NCBI GenBank assembly: GCA_029262235.1
Contig: JAJCZU010000002.1
Span: forward strand, 868,001-932,000
DNA from: Candidatus Eiseniibacteriota bacterium
Lineage (GTDB): Bacteria > Orphanbacterota > Orphanbacteria > Orphanbacterales > Orphanbacteraceae
Length of the DNA: 64,000 nt
Direction of reading: 5' to 3'
The translations under genes were made by a program, and so were the position numbers. Positions 32,735 through 41,099 of this stretch are shown here, one piece after another; position 1 is the stretch's first letter, and each line of letters opens with the position of its first letter. The notes under the pieces are model-generated. The model saw only the letters and a list, made by a program, of their open reading frames with translations, was not told the origin of the DNA and searched no databases.

Positions 32735-33859
32735 ATGCCGCCTCGCCATTCCCATCTTCCCTCCGTTCCTATGAAGACCGCATTGCGCCTGGCAGCGAAG
32801 GCCCGCGCCACCGCCTCGCCGAATCCCATGGTGGGCTGCGTCATCGTGCGCGGGAAAACCGTGGTCGGCCGCGGATGGCACGTGAAGGCCGGCGGCCCGC
32901 ATGCCGAGATCAACGCGCTCCGGGAAGCGGGCGGCCGCGCGCGCGGAGCCACACTTTACGTGACGCTCGAACCTTGCGCGCACCAGGGCCGAACCGGGCC
33001 GTGCGCGAACGCCGTGATCGAAGCAGGCGTCTCCCGCGTCGTCGCCGCAATGCGTGACCCGTTCGACGCGGTCGCCGGAAAAGGGTTCGCCCGGATGCGG
33101 CGCGCCGGCATCGAAGTCACCGTGGGCGACGGGGCCGACGAAGCCGCGCGCCTGAACGAGGCGTATCTGATGCGCGTGACGGAAGACCGCCCCTGGATCG
33201 ATCTCAAGATGGCGTCCACGCTGGACGGCAAGATCGCGGATCATACGGGCCGATCGCAATGGATCACGAGTACGGCGTCGCGCAGGCTCGTCCACGCGAT
33301 GCGCTGGGAGAGCGACGCCATTCTGGTCGGTATCGGCACGGTGCTGGCCGACGATCCATCGCTCGGCGCACGACACGGCGGCAGGACGAAAGAACTGCGC
33401 CGCATCATTCTGGATCGCGACCTTCGCATTCCGCTCACGAGCAGGCTCCTGAAACCGGAGAGCGCGCCCTATGTGCGCGTGGTCGCCCACACGGACGCCT
33501 CCGCGACAAAGCGCGCCGCGATCGAAGCGCGCGGGGCTGCGGTCTGGAGTACGAAACTCTGGACCCAGGGACGCGTGAGGCCGTCCTGGGTCGCCAGGCG
33601 ACTGGTCCGCGAGGAAGTACCCGTCAACCGGCTCCTGATCGAAGGGGGCGGCCGGATCGCGGGTAGTTTTTTCGGCGCCGGACTCGTCGACCGGGCCCAC
33701 TTGTTTTACGCGCCGAAGCTTCTCGGAGGCGGGATCGACCTCGCGCGCGGGCTCGCGCCGCGACTGCTCGGGAAGGCGCTTGCCCTTTCGCTCGAGGATG
33801 TGCGGCGGCTGGACGGCGACGTGTACATGACGCTCGTACCCGCGGGAGGGAAAGCCTGA
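32735..33859 (+). CDS. ribD: Riboflavin biosynthesis protein RibD (deaminase/reductase)
   Basis: Bifunctional enzyme of 374 residues for the second and third steps of riboflavin synthesis. N-terminal deaminase: SPNPMVGCVIV, zinc site HAEINAL and PCAHQGRTGPC. C-terminal reductase: RPWIDLKMASTLDGKIA, the EGGGRIAGSFF motif. ATG 32735 keeps a complete N-terminus; an ATG at 32771 is an alternative (MKTALRLAAKARATASPNP). It is the first gene under the FMN riboswitch. Confidence 0.94.
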   Translation: MPPRHSHLPSVPMKTALRLAAKARATASPNPMVGCVIVRGKTVVGRGWHVKAGGPHAEINALREAGGRARGATLYVTLEPCAHQGRTGPCANAVIEAGVSRVVAAMRDPFDAVAGKGFARMRRAGIEVTVGDGADEAARLNEAYLMRVTEDRPWIDLKMASTLDGKIADHTGRSQWITSTASRRLVHAMRWESDAILVGIGTVLADDPSLGARHGGRTKELRRIILDRDLRIPLTSRLLKPESAPYVRVVAHTDASATKRAAIEARGAAVWSTKLWTQGRVRPSWVARRLVREEVPVNRLLIEGGGRIAGSFFGAGLVDRAHLFYAPKLLGGGIDLARGLAPRLLGKALALSLEDVRRLDGDVYMTLVPAGGKA

Positions 33860-34479
33860 TGTTCACGGGACTCATCGAACGGCTCGGCAGTGTGCTGGAG
33901 GTCGCGGAACGCGCCGAAGGGCGGACGTTCACGATCGACGCCGGACCGATCGCGGCGGATCTATCCGCGGGCGATTCCATCGCCGTGAACGGCGTCTGTC
34001 TGACAGTGACGACGCTCGACGGAAGCGCGTTCACGACGGACGTGCTCGTCGAAACGCTGAACCGCACTTCTTTTCGTACGCTCTCGCGCGGCGATCGCGT
34101 CAATCTGGAGAGACCGCTCCGCGCGTCCGATCGTCTCGGGGGTCACTTCGTACAGGGCCACGTGGACGGAATCGCCACAATCGCGCACGTCGCGGAAGAG
34201 GGGCCCGATCGCAGAATCACATTCTCGCTCCCGCGCCCGATGCGACGGTACGCGGTCGAGAAAGGATCCATCGCGCTCGACGGCGTGAGCCTCACGATCG
34301 CTTCGCTCGAAGAGGACGGTGCCCGTTTCGACGTCGCGCTGATTCCCGAAACGGTTTCCCGCACATCCCTCGGCATCAAGGCCGCGGGCGACCTGGTGCA
34401 TGTCGAAGTGGACATTCTCGCCAAGTACGTGGAGCGCATGCTTCACACATCGCAAAGCCAACAGGAGCAGAACTCATGA
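33859..34479 (+). CDS. ribE: Riboflavin synthase alpha chain
   Basis: Protein of 206 residues with two tandem lumazine-binding barrels: MFTGLIERLGSVLEV...DSIAVNGVCLTVTTL and HFVQGHVDGIATIAHV...KGSIALDGVSLTIASL. It dismutates two lumazine molecules to riboflavin. Coupled by TGATG to ribD and ATGA to ribBA. Confidence 0.95.
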   Translation: MFTGLIERLGSVLEVAERAEGRTFTIDAGPIAADLSAGDSIAVNGVCLTVTTLDGSAFTTDVLVETLNRTSFRTLSRGDRVNLERPLRASDRLGGHFVQGHVDGIATIAHVAEEGPDRRITFSLPRPMRRYAVEKGSIALDGVSLTIASLEEDGARFDVALIPETVSRTSLGIKAAGDLVHVEVDILAKYVERMLHTSQSQQEQNS

Positions 34480-35723
34480 CCCGCGATCCGCAAAGCGCTC
34501 TCTCGACCATCGAAGAGGCGATCGAAACCATCAAACGAGGCGGGATGGTGATCGTTGTCGACGACGAGGACAGGGAGAACGAAGGCGATCTGATCATGGC
34601 TGCCGAGCTCATTACTCCCCAGGCCGTGAATTTCCTGACGAAGTTCGGACGAGGACTCATCTGCGTACCCCTTCTCGAAGAGCGCGCGCAGGAACTGGAA
34701 CTCGCGCCGATGACGAAAAAGAACACGTCGAAGTTCGAAACCGCCTTCACGATCTCGGTCGATCTGATTCCCGGTACATCGACGGGGATTTCGGCTTCCG
34801 ATCGCGCCGCCACGATCGAGGCGCTCATGAACCCCGCCACGAAGATCGACGATCTCGGTCGCCCGGGGCATATCTTTCCGCTTACGAGCGCGCGGGGCGG
34901 CGTCTTGAGGCGCCCCGGTCATACGGAAGCCACGGTTGACCTCGCGCGCCTTGCCGGGCTCGCCCCGGTCGGCGTTCTCTGCGAGATTCTTGCCGACGAC
35001 GGCACGATGGCGCGCCTTCCGGCCCTGATCGAAATGGCATCGGAACACGGGCTCCCGATCGTTTCCATTCGCGATCTGATCGCATACAGACGCGCACGCG
35101 AAGTTCTCGTGAAAGAGGCGGCCGCGGCGCAGCTCCCGAGTCAGCACGGTACGTTTTCGATCAAGCTCTACGAAGATCTCGTCGATGGCGGGCACCATGT
35201 CGCACTCACGCTCGGCGACTTTTCGAAACAGCAGGGCGGCGACTCTGCGCCCGTTCTCGTTCGCGTCCATTCGCAGTGTCTCACGGGGGACGTGTTCGGC
35301 TCACTCCGATGCGACTGCGGCGACCAGAAGGAAGAGGCGCTTCGCATGATCGGGGAAGAGGGACGCGGCGTGTTCCTGTACATGCGGCAGGAGGGACGCG
35401 GCATCGGACTCGAAAACAAGCTGCGCGCCTACCATCTCCAGGAGAGCGGCCTCGACACCGTGGAAGCGAACGTACAACTCGGCTTCGATCCCGACATGCG
35501 CGACTACAGCGCCGGCGCACACATCCTGCGGCACCTCGGACTGGACCGCGTGCGACTGCTTACGAACAATCCCGAAAAGGTCAAGGGACTCGAAGAGTAC
35601 GGGATCACGGTTGCGGAGCGCGTGCCCCTCGTGATTCGGCCGAACAAGGAAAACGAACACTATTTACGTACGAAGCAATCCAAGCTGGGGCATCTTCTCG
35701 GCATGAAGGAAGGGAAATCGTGA
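34476..35723 (+). CDS. ribBA: RibBA: DHBP synthase / GTP cyclohydrolase II
   Basis: Fusion of 415 residues. Residues about 1-205 are 3,4-dihydroxy-2-butanone-4-phosphate synthase (VVDDEDRENEGDLIMAAE, RPGHIFPLTSARGGVLRRPG, HTEATVDLARLAG). Residues about 210-405 are GTP cyclohydrolase II, with zinc cysteines in SQCLTGDVFGSLRCDCGDQ and the RQEGRGIGL motif. It opens both branches of riboflavin synthesis. Both sites look intact. Confidence 0.96.
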   Translation: MTRDPQSALSTIEEAIETIKRGGMVIVVDDEDRENEGDLIMAAELITPQAVNFLTKFGRGLICVPLLEERAQELELAPMTKKNTSKFETAFTISVDLIPGTSTGISASDRAATIEALMNPATKIDDLGRPGHIFPLTSARGGVLRRPGHTEATVDLARLAGLAPVGVLCEILADDGTMARLPALIEMASEHGLPIVSIRDLIAYRRAREVLVKEAAAAQLPSQHGTFSIKLYEDLVDGGHHVALTLGDFSKQQGGDSAPVLVRVHSQCLTGDVFGSLRCDCGDQKEEALRMIGEEGRGVFLYMRQEGRGIGLENKLRAYHLQESGLDTVEANVQLGFDPDMRDYSAGAHILRHLGLDRVRLLTNNPEKVKGLEEYGITVAERVPLVIRPNKENEHYLRTKQSKLGHLLGMKEGKS

Positions 35724-36196
35724 ACGCCTCCGAAGGAACACTCGACGGCCGGAACCTCACGATTGCGATTACCGTGAGCAAGTTCAACGGTCCGGTGACC
35801 GAGAAGCTTCTGGACAGCGCCGTTCAATGCCTTGTAAAGCACGGAGTACCCGGCAGCGCCATTCATGTCGTGCGCGTGCCCGGCGCTTTCGAACTGCCCT
35901 TTGCGGCGCAGAAACTCGCGGCATCCGAACGCTACGACGCCATCATCTGCCTCGGCGCCGTGATTCAGGGGGAGACGCCGCACTTTGATTACATCTGTCA
36001 GGAAACGACGCGCGGGATCGGTCGCGTGATGTCACGCTACTCGCTTCCTGTGATTTTCGGCGTGCTGACGGCAGACACCCTGGAACAAGCGAAAGCGCGG
36101 TCCGGCGATCACGCCTCGAACAAGGGATGGGAAGCGGCGCTGGCCGCGATCGAGATGGCCACGATTCCGTTCGACGAGCTCGTTTCATGGGAGTGA
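35720..36196 (+). CDS. ribH: 6,7-dimethyl-8-ribityllumazine synthase
   Basis: Protein of 158 residues; joins the two pathway branches to lumazine. Motifs: IAITVSKFNGPVTEKLL, VVRVPGAFELPFAAQKLA, LGAVIQGETPHFDYIC and FGVLTADTLEQA. GTG start overlaps ribBA as GTGA; the 3' end overlaps nusB by 10 nt. Confidence 0.95.
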   Translation: MNASEGTLDGRNLTIAITVSKFNGPVTEKLLDSAVQCLVKHGVPGSAIHVVRVPGAFELPFAAQKLAASERYDAIICLGAVIQGETPHFDYICQETTRGIGRVMSRYSLPVIFGVLTADTLEQAKARSGDHASNKGWEAALAAIEMATIPFDELVSWE

Positions 36197-36669
36197 GACG
36201 CAAGGCGAGAGAGCTGGCGCTCAAGCTGCTCTACAGAATCGATCTGACCGGCGACAGCTGGGACGAGCTGGCCGGTTCCATTCAGGAAGAGTACGGCGGA
36301 AGCGTGGATTCGCGGGCCTTCGCTTCCACACTCGTATCGGCCGTGCTCGAGAACCAGACACGGATCGACGGCATCCTGCGCACACATGCGGTGAAGTGGG
36401 AACTCGCACGGATGGCGAATCTCGACAGAAACGTACTGCGACTCGCCCTCTGCGAGTACCTCGTGCTGGAAAGCGCGCCGGGGCCCGTAATCCTCGACGA
36501 AGCGATCGCGATCGCAACACGCTACTCGACCGAAAAGTCAGGCGCGTTCGTGAACGGCGTGCTCGATCCTATCTTCAAGAAGTACTCGCCTGGATTTCTC
36601 GCCTCTCCCGCCGCACCGGACGCGCCCGACAATCCCGAAGGGACGCCGCACCCGGGCGAAATCTCATAG
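36187..36669 (+). CDS. nusB: Transcription antitermination protein NusB
   Basis: Protein of 160 residues binding boxA RNA with NusE (S10) in rRNA antitermination. It has the N-terminal RRKARELALKLLYRIDLTG and the conserved C-terminal PVILDEAIAIATRYSTEKSG followed by AFVNGVLDPI. A Pro/Ala-rich tail of about 25 residues follows the fold. ribH-nusB is a widespread pair. The stop codon overlaps that of the convergent lipocalin gene. Confidence 0.93.
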   Translation: MGVRRKARELALKLLYRIDLTGDSWDELAGSIQEEYGGSVDSRAFASTLVSAVLENQTRIDGILRTHAVKWELARMANLDRNVLRLALCEYLVLESAPGPVILDEAIAIATRYSTEKSGAFVNGVLDPIFKKYSPGFLASPAAPDAPDNPEGTPHPGEIS

Positions 36670-37821
36670 CGGAGGGCGGTTCCCCTCGCCGTAGCCGGTC
36701 ATCTCCACGAAACCGATTCCGCGTTCCTTTCCCGATTCGTCCCGTACGCGCACAGCTCCTTCCCAGTAGTTGATGCCGCCGGGAATGCGTGTCCGGTTTT
36801 CCTGCTCGGGAAACAGCGCCTCGACATGCAGGACAAGGGCGCGTCCCGGCATTCGTATCTCCCAAGCCACCGGATATTCGATCCCGGTCTCCTCGCTCTT
36901 CCAGGTCTGTTTCGTTTCCGCGGTCCATGCATCCCCGAGATACTCGGGCGGCGCGTCCCGGGCGATCCAGGTTCCGGCCCTGTGCCCCGCGGTACCCGCA
37001 CCGCCGCGCACCGCGTAGAGCATGATGTCGGTTCCATCGTTCATGCGTAAACTGAACCAGTCCCATCCCGTCTGGCCCTCGCTCAAGTGTCCGCTGCTCA
37101 GCTCGCGGTCCATCCACGTCGTTCCCCGCACGGGAACGGTACGCCCGTCCCACACGATGGTGCCCTCCGTATCGAGGCGGGGAAACGAGTAGTAGAGGCT
37201 CGCGTTCGTCGGTCCCTTGACGCTGTAGCCTGCACGGCCCTGCAACACGAGCGGCGCCCGCGGTTTGGTACGAAGCTGAAATGCGATGCCCGCCGCGTCG
37301 TCCGTCATCGCAACATCGAAACCGGCGCCGTTCCATGCGAGGGTCCAGACGCCGTCGGTTCCGGCCGGTGCGCGCGACCGCACCAGAACGGTATCCGGCC
37401 AGGTGCCCGTGTGCGTCAGCAGCGGGGCGTCACGATAAATGGACTCGCTGAAGCGATGCCGGCTCCGTTCGAGGTCGATGAGGGAAGCGTGCCCCATGAT
37501 CAGGTTGCGGGAACGCCATTGCGATGCTCCCGCATGAGGCGCGTTCGCGAGGCCGATGCGAAAGAACGTGAACTGATACGCGTAGGAGGGGAGGCGGCCC
37601 GGCGTTTCAATCCCGCGCCCCGATCCTGCGTCGGGGTCGAGGAAACCGGTGAAGTACCACCACTCCACACGGTAGTCCTCGTTCGGCCAGTGATCCGCCG
37701 GGAACTGCCACACGTGATCGGGTTTCACGTCGAGCCACTCCGCGCCGGCGGCCCCGTCGGCGAGCGGAACACAGGCCAGTATGATTGCCAGCGACGTAGG
37801 AATCCGTTTACACATCTTCAC
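36664..37821 (-). CDS. AttH/CrtC-like secreted lipocalin-domain protein
   Basis: Exported protein of 385 residues with a signal peptide (IPTSLAIILACVPLADGAAG). The mature part has the tandem lipocalin-like fold of the AttH / hydroxyneurosporene-synthase (CrtC) family: WQFPADHWPNEDYRVEWWYF, YAYQFTFFRIG, and in the second half TTWMDRELSSG, GWDWFSLRMNDGTDIMLYAV. In the agrobacterial AttEFGH set AttH accompanies an ABC ATPase and FtsX-type permeases; the same arrangement is here, so it is probably a periplasmic ligand carrier or enzyme working with that exporter. Its 5' end overlaps the permease gene by 14 nt. Carotenoid hydratase activity is not suggested by context. Confidence 0.82.
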   Translation of the reverse strand: MKMCKRIPTSLAIILACVPLADGAAGAEWLDVKPDHVWQFPADHWPNEDYRVEWWYFTGFLDPDAGSGRGIETPGRLPSYAYQFTFFRIGLANAPHAGASQWRSRNLIMGHASLIDLERSRHRFSESIYRDAPLLTHTGTWPDTVLVRSRAPAGTDGVWTLAWNGAGFDVAMTDDAAGIAFQLRTKPRAPLVLQGRAGYSVKGPTNASLYYSFPRLDTEGTIVWDGRTVPVRGTTWMDRELSSGHLSEGQTGWDWFSLRMNDGTDIMLYAVRGGAGTAGHRAGTWIARDAPPEYLGDAWTAETKQTWKSEETGIEYPVAWEIRMPGRALVLHVEALFPEQENRTRIPGGINYWEGAVRVRDESGKERGIGFVEMTGYGEGNRPPL

Positions 37822-40333
37822 GCGACATCTCCTTCGCCGGAGTCCGGCTCGCCTGCAGCGCGGGATACGCGGCGGCGATCATCGCAGCCAGAATGATCGT
37901 CGCGGTCTGCGCCGCAAGCGAACGCCAGGGCCAGTGCAGTTCGATCGACCAGCCGAAGAACGCCACATTGATCCCGTAAACCAGAACGAATGCCAGACCG
38001 ATTCCCGTAATCGTGCCGAGAAGCAGCCCGAAGAGCGCCATTCCGATTCCCTTGCCCAGGAAGAGACGGAAGATCTGGGCGCGGTTCGCTCCGAGCGATC
38101 GGAAGAGCGCGAGTTCATGCTTTCGCTCCCGCGCGAGAATCGTAAGTGTAAGAAGTATGCCGGACGATGCCACGAGCAACGCGATCGCCTGCAGGATTCT
38201 CGTAACCGCGAACGTTTGATCGAAGATCCGGAACACCTCTTCCCGCAACGCGCGGTTCGATCGAACCAGCAGGGGGTGAGTACCGATTCCCGCTTTCAAG
38301 CGATCGATCGTCGCCTCCGGGTCGAGCCCCGGTTCGAGGTAGAGCGCGATCGTATTCGGATCACCGGCGCCGAACGTACGCTCGAACGCGCGCATGTCCA
38401 CCACGATTCCCCCGCCTTCCGTGCTGTAGTCGTAGTAGACCCCGGCGATCCCGACACGGAGCGGTCCTGATACGGTGCGGATCGAGAGCGAGTCACCGGG
38501 CCGCACGTTCTCCTTCCGGGCCAGCGGCTCGCTGACGAGCACCGCGCCTTCTTCCCGGGCCAGCGAAAGCGCGCGCGCCGGATCGCCGCGCCAGAGAGAG
38601 ATCTTCGTCGCTTTCCCGGGAAGGTCGAGATCGGCTCCCACGATCGACACACGGCGCTCGCCCGCGTACCCGAAAACCTGGCGCACCCGCTCGGAGTGGG
38701 CGACGCCCGGAAACGAGCGAAGCAGATCTGCCAGCGAGGCTTCGATCGTCGCCGTCTCCCGGCCGCGCGTCCACGACTCCGGGGAGATGTAGATATCGGC
38801 CGTCATCGTTCTGTCGATCCATCCGGCCACGGTTTCGCGAAAGCTTCCGATCAAGAGCGTAATGCCGAGGAGCATCGCGATCGCGAGCGCGAGGGCCGCC
38901 ATCGGGGGCGCCGTTGTCGGAAGCCGGTCGCGAAGCGACTGCAGTCCGAGTACGGCACCGAAAGAGCGCGCGGGAATCAGGCCGAACAGAACGCGCACGA
39001 GATACGGCGTCGTGAGCGGGATCGTGGCCATCAGCGACGCGCCCGCGATGAATCCTCCCGGCGGCCAGCTCCAGCCGCGCACGAGGACCACGCTGAACAG
39101 AATCGCGAGCTGCGCGATTCCGACGAGAAACAGAAACGGCGCGGCCCGGCTCACCTTTTCGTGGAGATCGAATGCCGCGAGAAGCGCACGGGGATCGCGC
39201 CGGGCCGTCTCCTCGATCGGCAGCGCGCCGCCTGCACACGCACCGCCGAGCCCGATCACGAGCGCAAGCGCGTAATGAAAGGGTTCGATGCGAATCCGCT
39301 CGATCTCCTTGAGAAGATAGAGGTTCGTGAGCGTTCCGCTTACGCCTTCCATCATGAGATGGGCCGCGGCCGCGCCGAGCGCGAGACCGAGCGCGGTACC
39401 GAGCAGGCCGATCACGGCGACTTCACCACCGAGAAGGGCGACCATCTGTCCGCGTGAGGCCCCGATCGAGCGGAGCAGTCCGAATTCGCGGCGCCTTCGA
39501 AAGAGCGAGTTCTGGACGCTCGTGTAGACGAGGAAACCACCTACGAAGAGCGAGACGAGACTGAACACGGTGAGGTTCAGACGGAACGCGCGCAGTAGAC
39601 CGACCGCTTCTTCGCGGCGTCCTTCCTGCGTCACGACGCGGGCCGCGTCGCCCACTCTGTTCCGGAGGCCCGCGATCCACTCGTCCTTCGGCACGGAGCG
39701 ATCGCGCACGACCTCAATCTGCCCGAGCTTCCCTTCGAGTCCGAACGCAGTCTGTGCCGCGGCGATATCCATGAGCACGATGCGGCTCGACGCGGTGGGA
39801 CTCGCGCGCTCGAAGTCGGTCGTGGCGCCCCTCACGAGCGGCACCGCGCGCGAACCGGCATTCACGATCACCGTCTCGCCCGATCGCCAGCCGCGTTGCT
39901 CCGCGAGTCGCGCGGTCGGCGCCGCCCAGTCGGCGTCAGCAAGCATCGCGCGTGTGTCCTCCGGCGGATCCGCCCACGGCAGCAGGCGCCCGCCCGAAAG
40001 GTCCGTACCCACGATCTGCACATAGTAGAGAGAGTCGCGGGCGAGGGTGGCCTCGACCGTAAGTACCGGGTATGCAAACGCCACTCCCGGCGTCCCGAGC
40101 ACGCGCAGGAACGTTTCGTCGGCGAGAAAGCCCGCGTACGGGAGAACCGTCGCGTCGCTCGGTCCGCTGATCGCTTCGACCGATCCTTCGAAAGCCGCGA
40201 GCGCATTCCGGTTGATGATCTGAATCGTGAGTACGGAAGCGACGCCCATCGCGACGCCGAAGAGTGAGAGCAGATACAGCGTGGGCGTTTTGCGCAGGCT
40301 CGCCAGAAATGCGATCAGCGCGTATCGAATCAT
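37808..40333 (-). CDS. FtsX/LolE-type ABC transporter permease (fused double unit)
   Basis: Membrane protein of 841 residues. The architecture is one N-terminal helix (about 7-32), a periplasmic MacB-like domain, helices at about 255-375, two extra helices near 395-455, another at about 480-500, a second periplasmic domain (about 505-700) and three final helices. This is two FtsX units in one chain, like YbbP, where AttF and AttG are separate proteins. Such mechanotransmission ABC systems move lipoproteins, lipids or peptides at the periplasmic face rather than across the membrane. Coupled to the ATPase gene by ATGA. Confidence 0.88.
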   Translation of the reverse strand: MIRYALIAFLASLRKTPTLYLLSLFGVAMGVASVLTIQIINRNALAAFEGSVEAISGPSDATVLPYAGFLADETFLRVLGTPGVAFAYPVLTVEATLARDSLYYVQIVGTDLSGGRLLPWADPPEDTRAMLADADWAAPTARLAEQRGWRSGETVIVNAGSRAVPLVRGATTDFERASPTASSRIVLMDIAAAQTAFGLEGKLGQIEVVRDRSVPKDEWIAGLRNRVGDAARVVTQEGRREEAVGLLRAFRLNLTVFSLVSLFVGGFLVYTSVQNSLFRRRREFGLLRSIGASRGQMVALLGGEVAVIGLLGTALGLALGAAAAHLMMEGVSGTLTNLYLLKEIERIRIEPFHYALALVIGLGGACAGGALPIEETARRDPRALLAAFDLHEKVSRAAPFLFLVGIAQLAILFSVVLVRGWSWPPGGFIAGASLMATIPLTTPYLVRVLFGLIPARSFGAVLGLQSLRDRLPTTAPPMAALALAIAMLLGITLLIGSFRETVAGWIDRTMTADIYISPESWTRGRETATIEASLADLLRSFPGVAHSERVRQVFGYAGERRVSIVGADLDLPGKATKISLWRGDPARALSLAREEGAVLVSEPLARKENVRPGDSLSIRTVSGPLRVGIAGVYYDYSTEGGGIVVDMRAFERTFGAGDPNTIALYLEPGLDPEATIDRLKAGIGTHPLLVRSNRALREEVFRIFDQTFAVTRILQAIALLVASSGILLTLTILARERKHELALFRSLGANRAQIFRLFLGKGIGMALFGLLLGTITGIGLAFVLVYGINVAFFGWSIELHWPWRSLAAQTATIILAAMIAAAYPALQASRTPAKEMSREDV

Positions 40334-41004
40334 GAGCCTTCGACTCTTCCCGAGTGAATCGCGAGACGCCGCGACGCACGGGCGGCGACTTCGTCTGAAT
40401 GCGTTACATAGAGAAGCGCGGCGTCGGCATCGGTTACGAGCTCGAACAGAAGATCCATGACGGCGCGGCCGGTCTCGTCGTCGAGATTGCCGGTCGGTTC
40501 ATCCGCCAGCAGCAGCAGAGGCTTCCGCATGAGAGCGCGACAGAGCGCCACGCGCTGCATTTCGCCGCCGGAGAGCTGCTCGACGGCCTGGCGCTCGCGG
40601 CCCGCAAGACCGACGCGCTCGATGAGCTCGCCCGCTCGGGCGCGTGACGCGGGCGCCGGATCTCCCGCGATCCAGGCGGGAAGCAGCACGTTCTCCATGA
40701 CCGAAAGATGAGGAAGAAGGTGAAAAAACTGGTAGAGCAGTCCGACCGTATTCCGGCGTTCCCGTGTCCTGGCGCGATCGGAGAGGGAAGAGACCTCACG
40801 CCCCCGCAGCAGAATCGAACCGGAAGTGGGCCTGTCGATCCCGGCTGCGAGGTGGAGCAGCGTCGACTTCCCCGAGCCGCTCCTTCCCGTAAGTGCGACC
40901 GTTTCGCCCTGACGGATCGCGAGATCCACCGTATGAAGCGCGGTCAGCGTTTTGCCGCCAGGAAGCGCGTACTCTTTTCGGACTCTTTGAAATTCAAGCA
41001 GCAT
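40330..41004 (-). CDS. ABC transporter ATP-binding protein (LolD/YbbA/AttE type)
   Basis: ATPase of 224 residues. Walker [19 protein letters not shown], signature [17 protein letters not shown], Walker [13 protein letters not shown] and the H-loop YVTHS are intact. It should energise the adjacent permease. I start at ATG 41004 ([12 protein letters not shown]), which matches LolD-type N-termini and has a GGCGGA just upstream; an in-frame ATG at 41052 adds 16 unrelated residues. First gene of the minus-strand three-gene operon. Confidence 0.92.
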   Translation of the reverse strand: MLLEFQRVRKEYALPGGKTLTALHTVDLAIRQGETVALTGRSGSGKSTLLHLAAGIDRPTSGSILLRGREVSSLSDRARTRERRNTVGLLYQFFHLLPHLSVMENVLLPAWIAGDPAPASRARAGELIERVGLAGRERQAVEQLSGGEMQRVALCRALMRKPLLLLADEPTGNLDDETGRAVMDLLFELVTDADAALLYVTHSDEVAARASRRLAIHSGRVEGS

Positions 41005-41099
41005 TCCGCCGGCCCTTTCGACGCGTGAACGTTCCAACCGATTCCATATCATTTACTTCGGAGGATCGGTTATGATAGTCTCCGCACGTTTTGGGGAGG
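41005..41099. promoter_or_regulatory. Divergent intergenic region with inverted repeat
   Basis: These 95 bp separate the ABC operon from the glycan cluster and must hold at least one promoter for each. AACCGAT (41036-41042) and ATCGGTT (41065-41071) form a perfect 7-bp inverted repeat 22 nt apart. TATGAT (41071-41076) is a possible -10 for the plus strand, but I see no matching -35. Confidence 0.35.

Noticed and set aside
37087-37896. Plus-strand frame of 269 codons antisense to the lipocalin gene
   Set aside because: The minus strand has a signal peptide and AttH/CrtC motifs in a coupled operon; the plus-strand translation has no domain.
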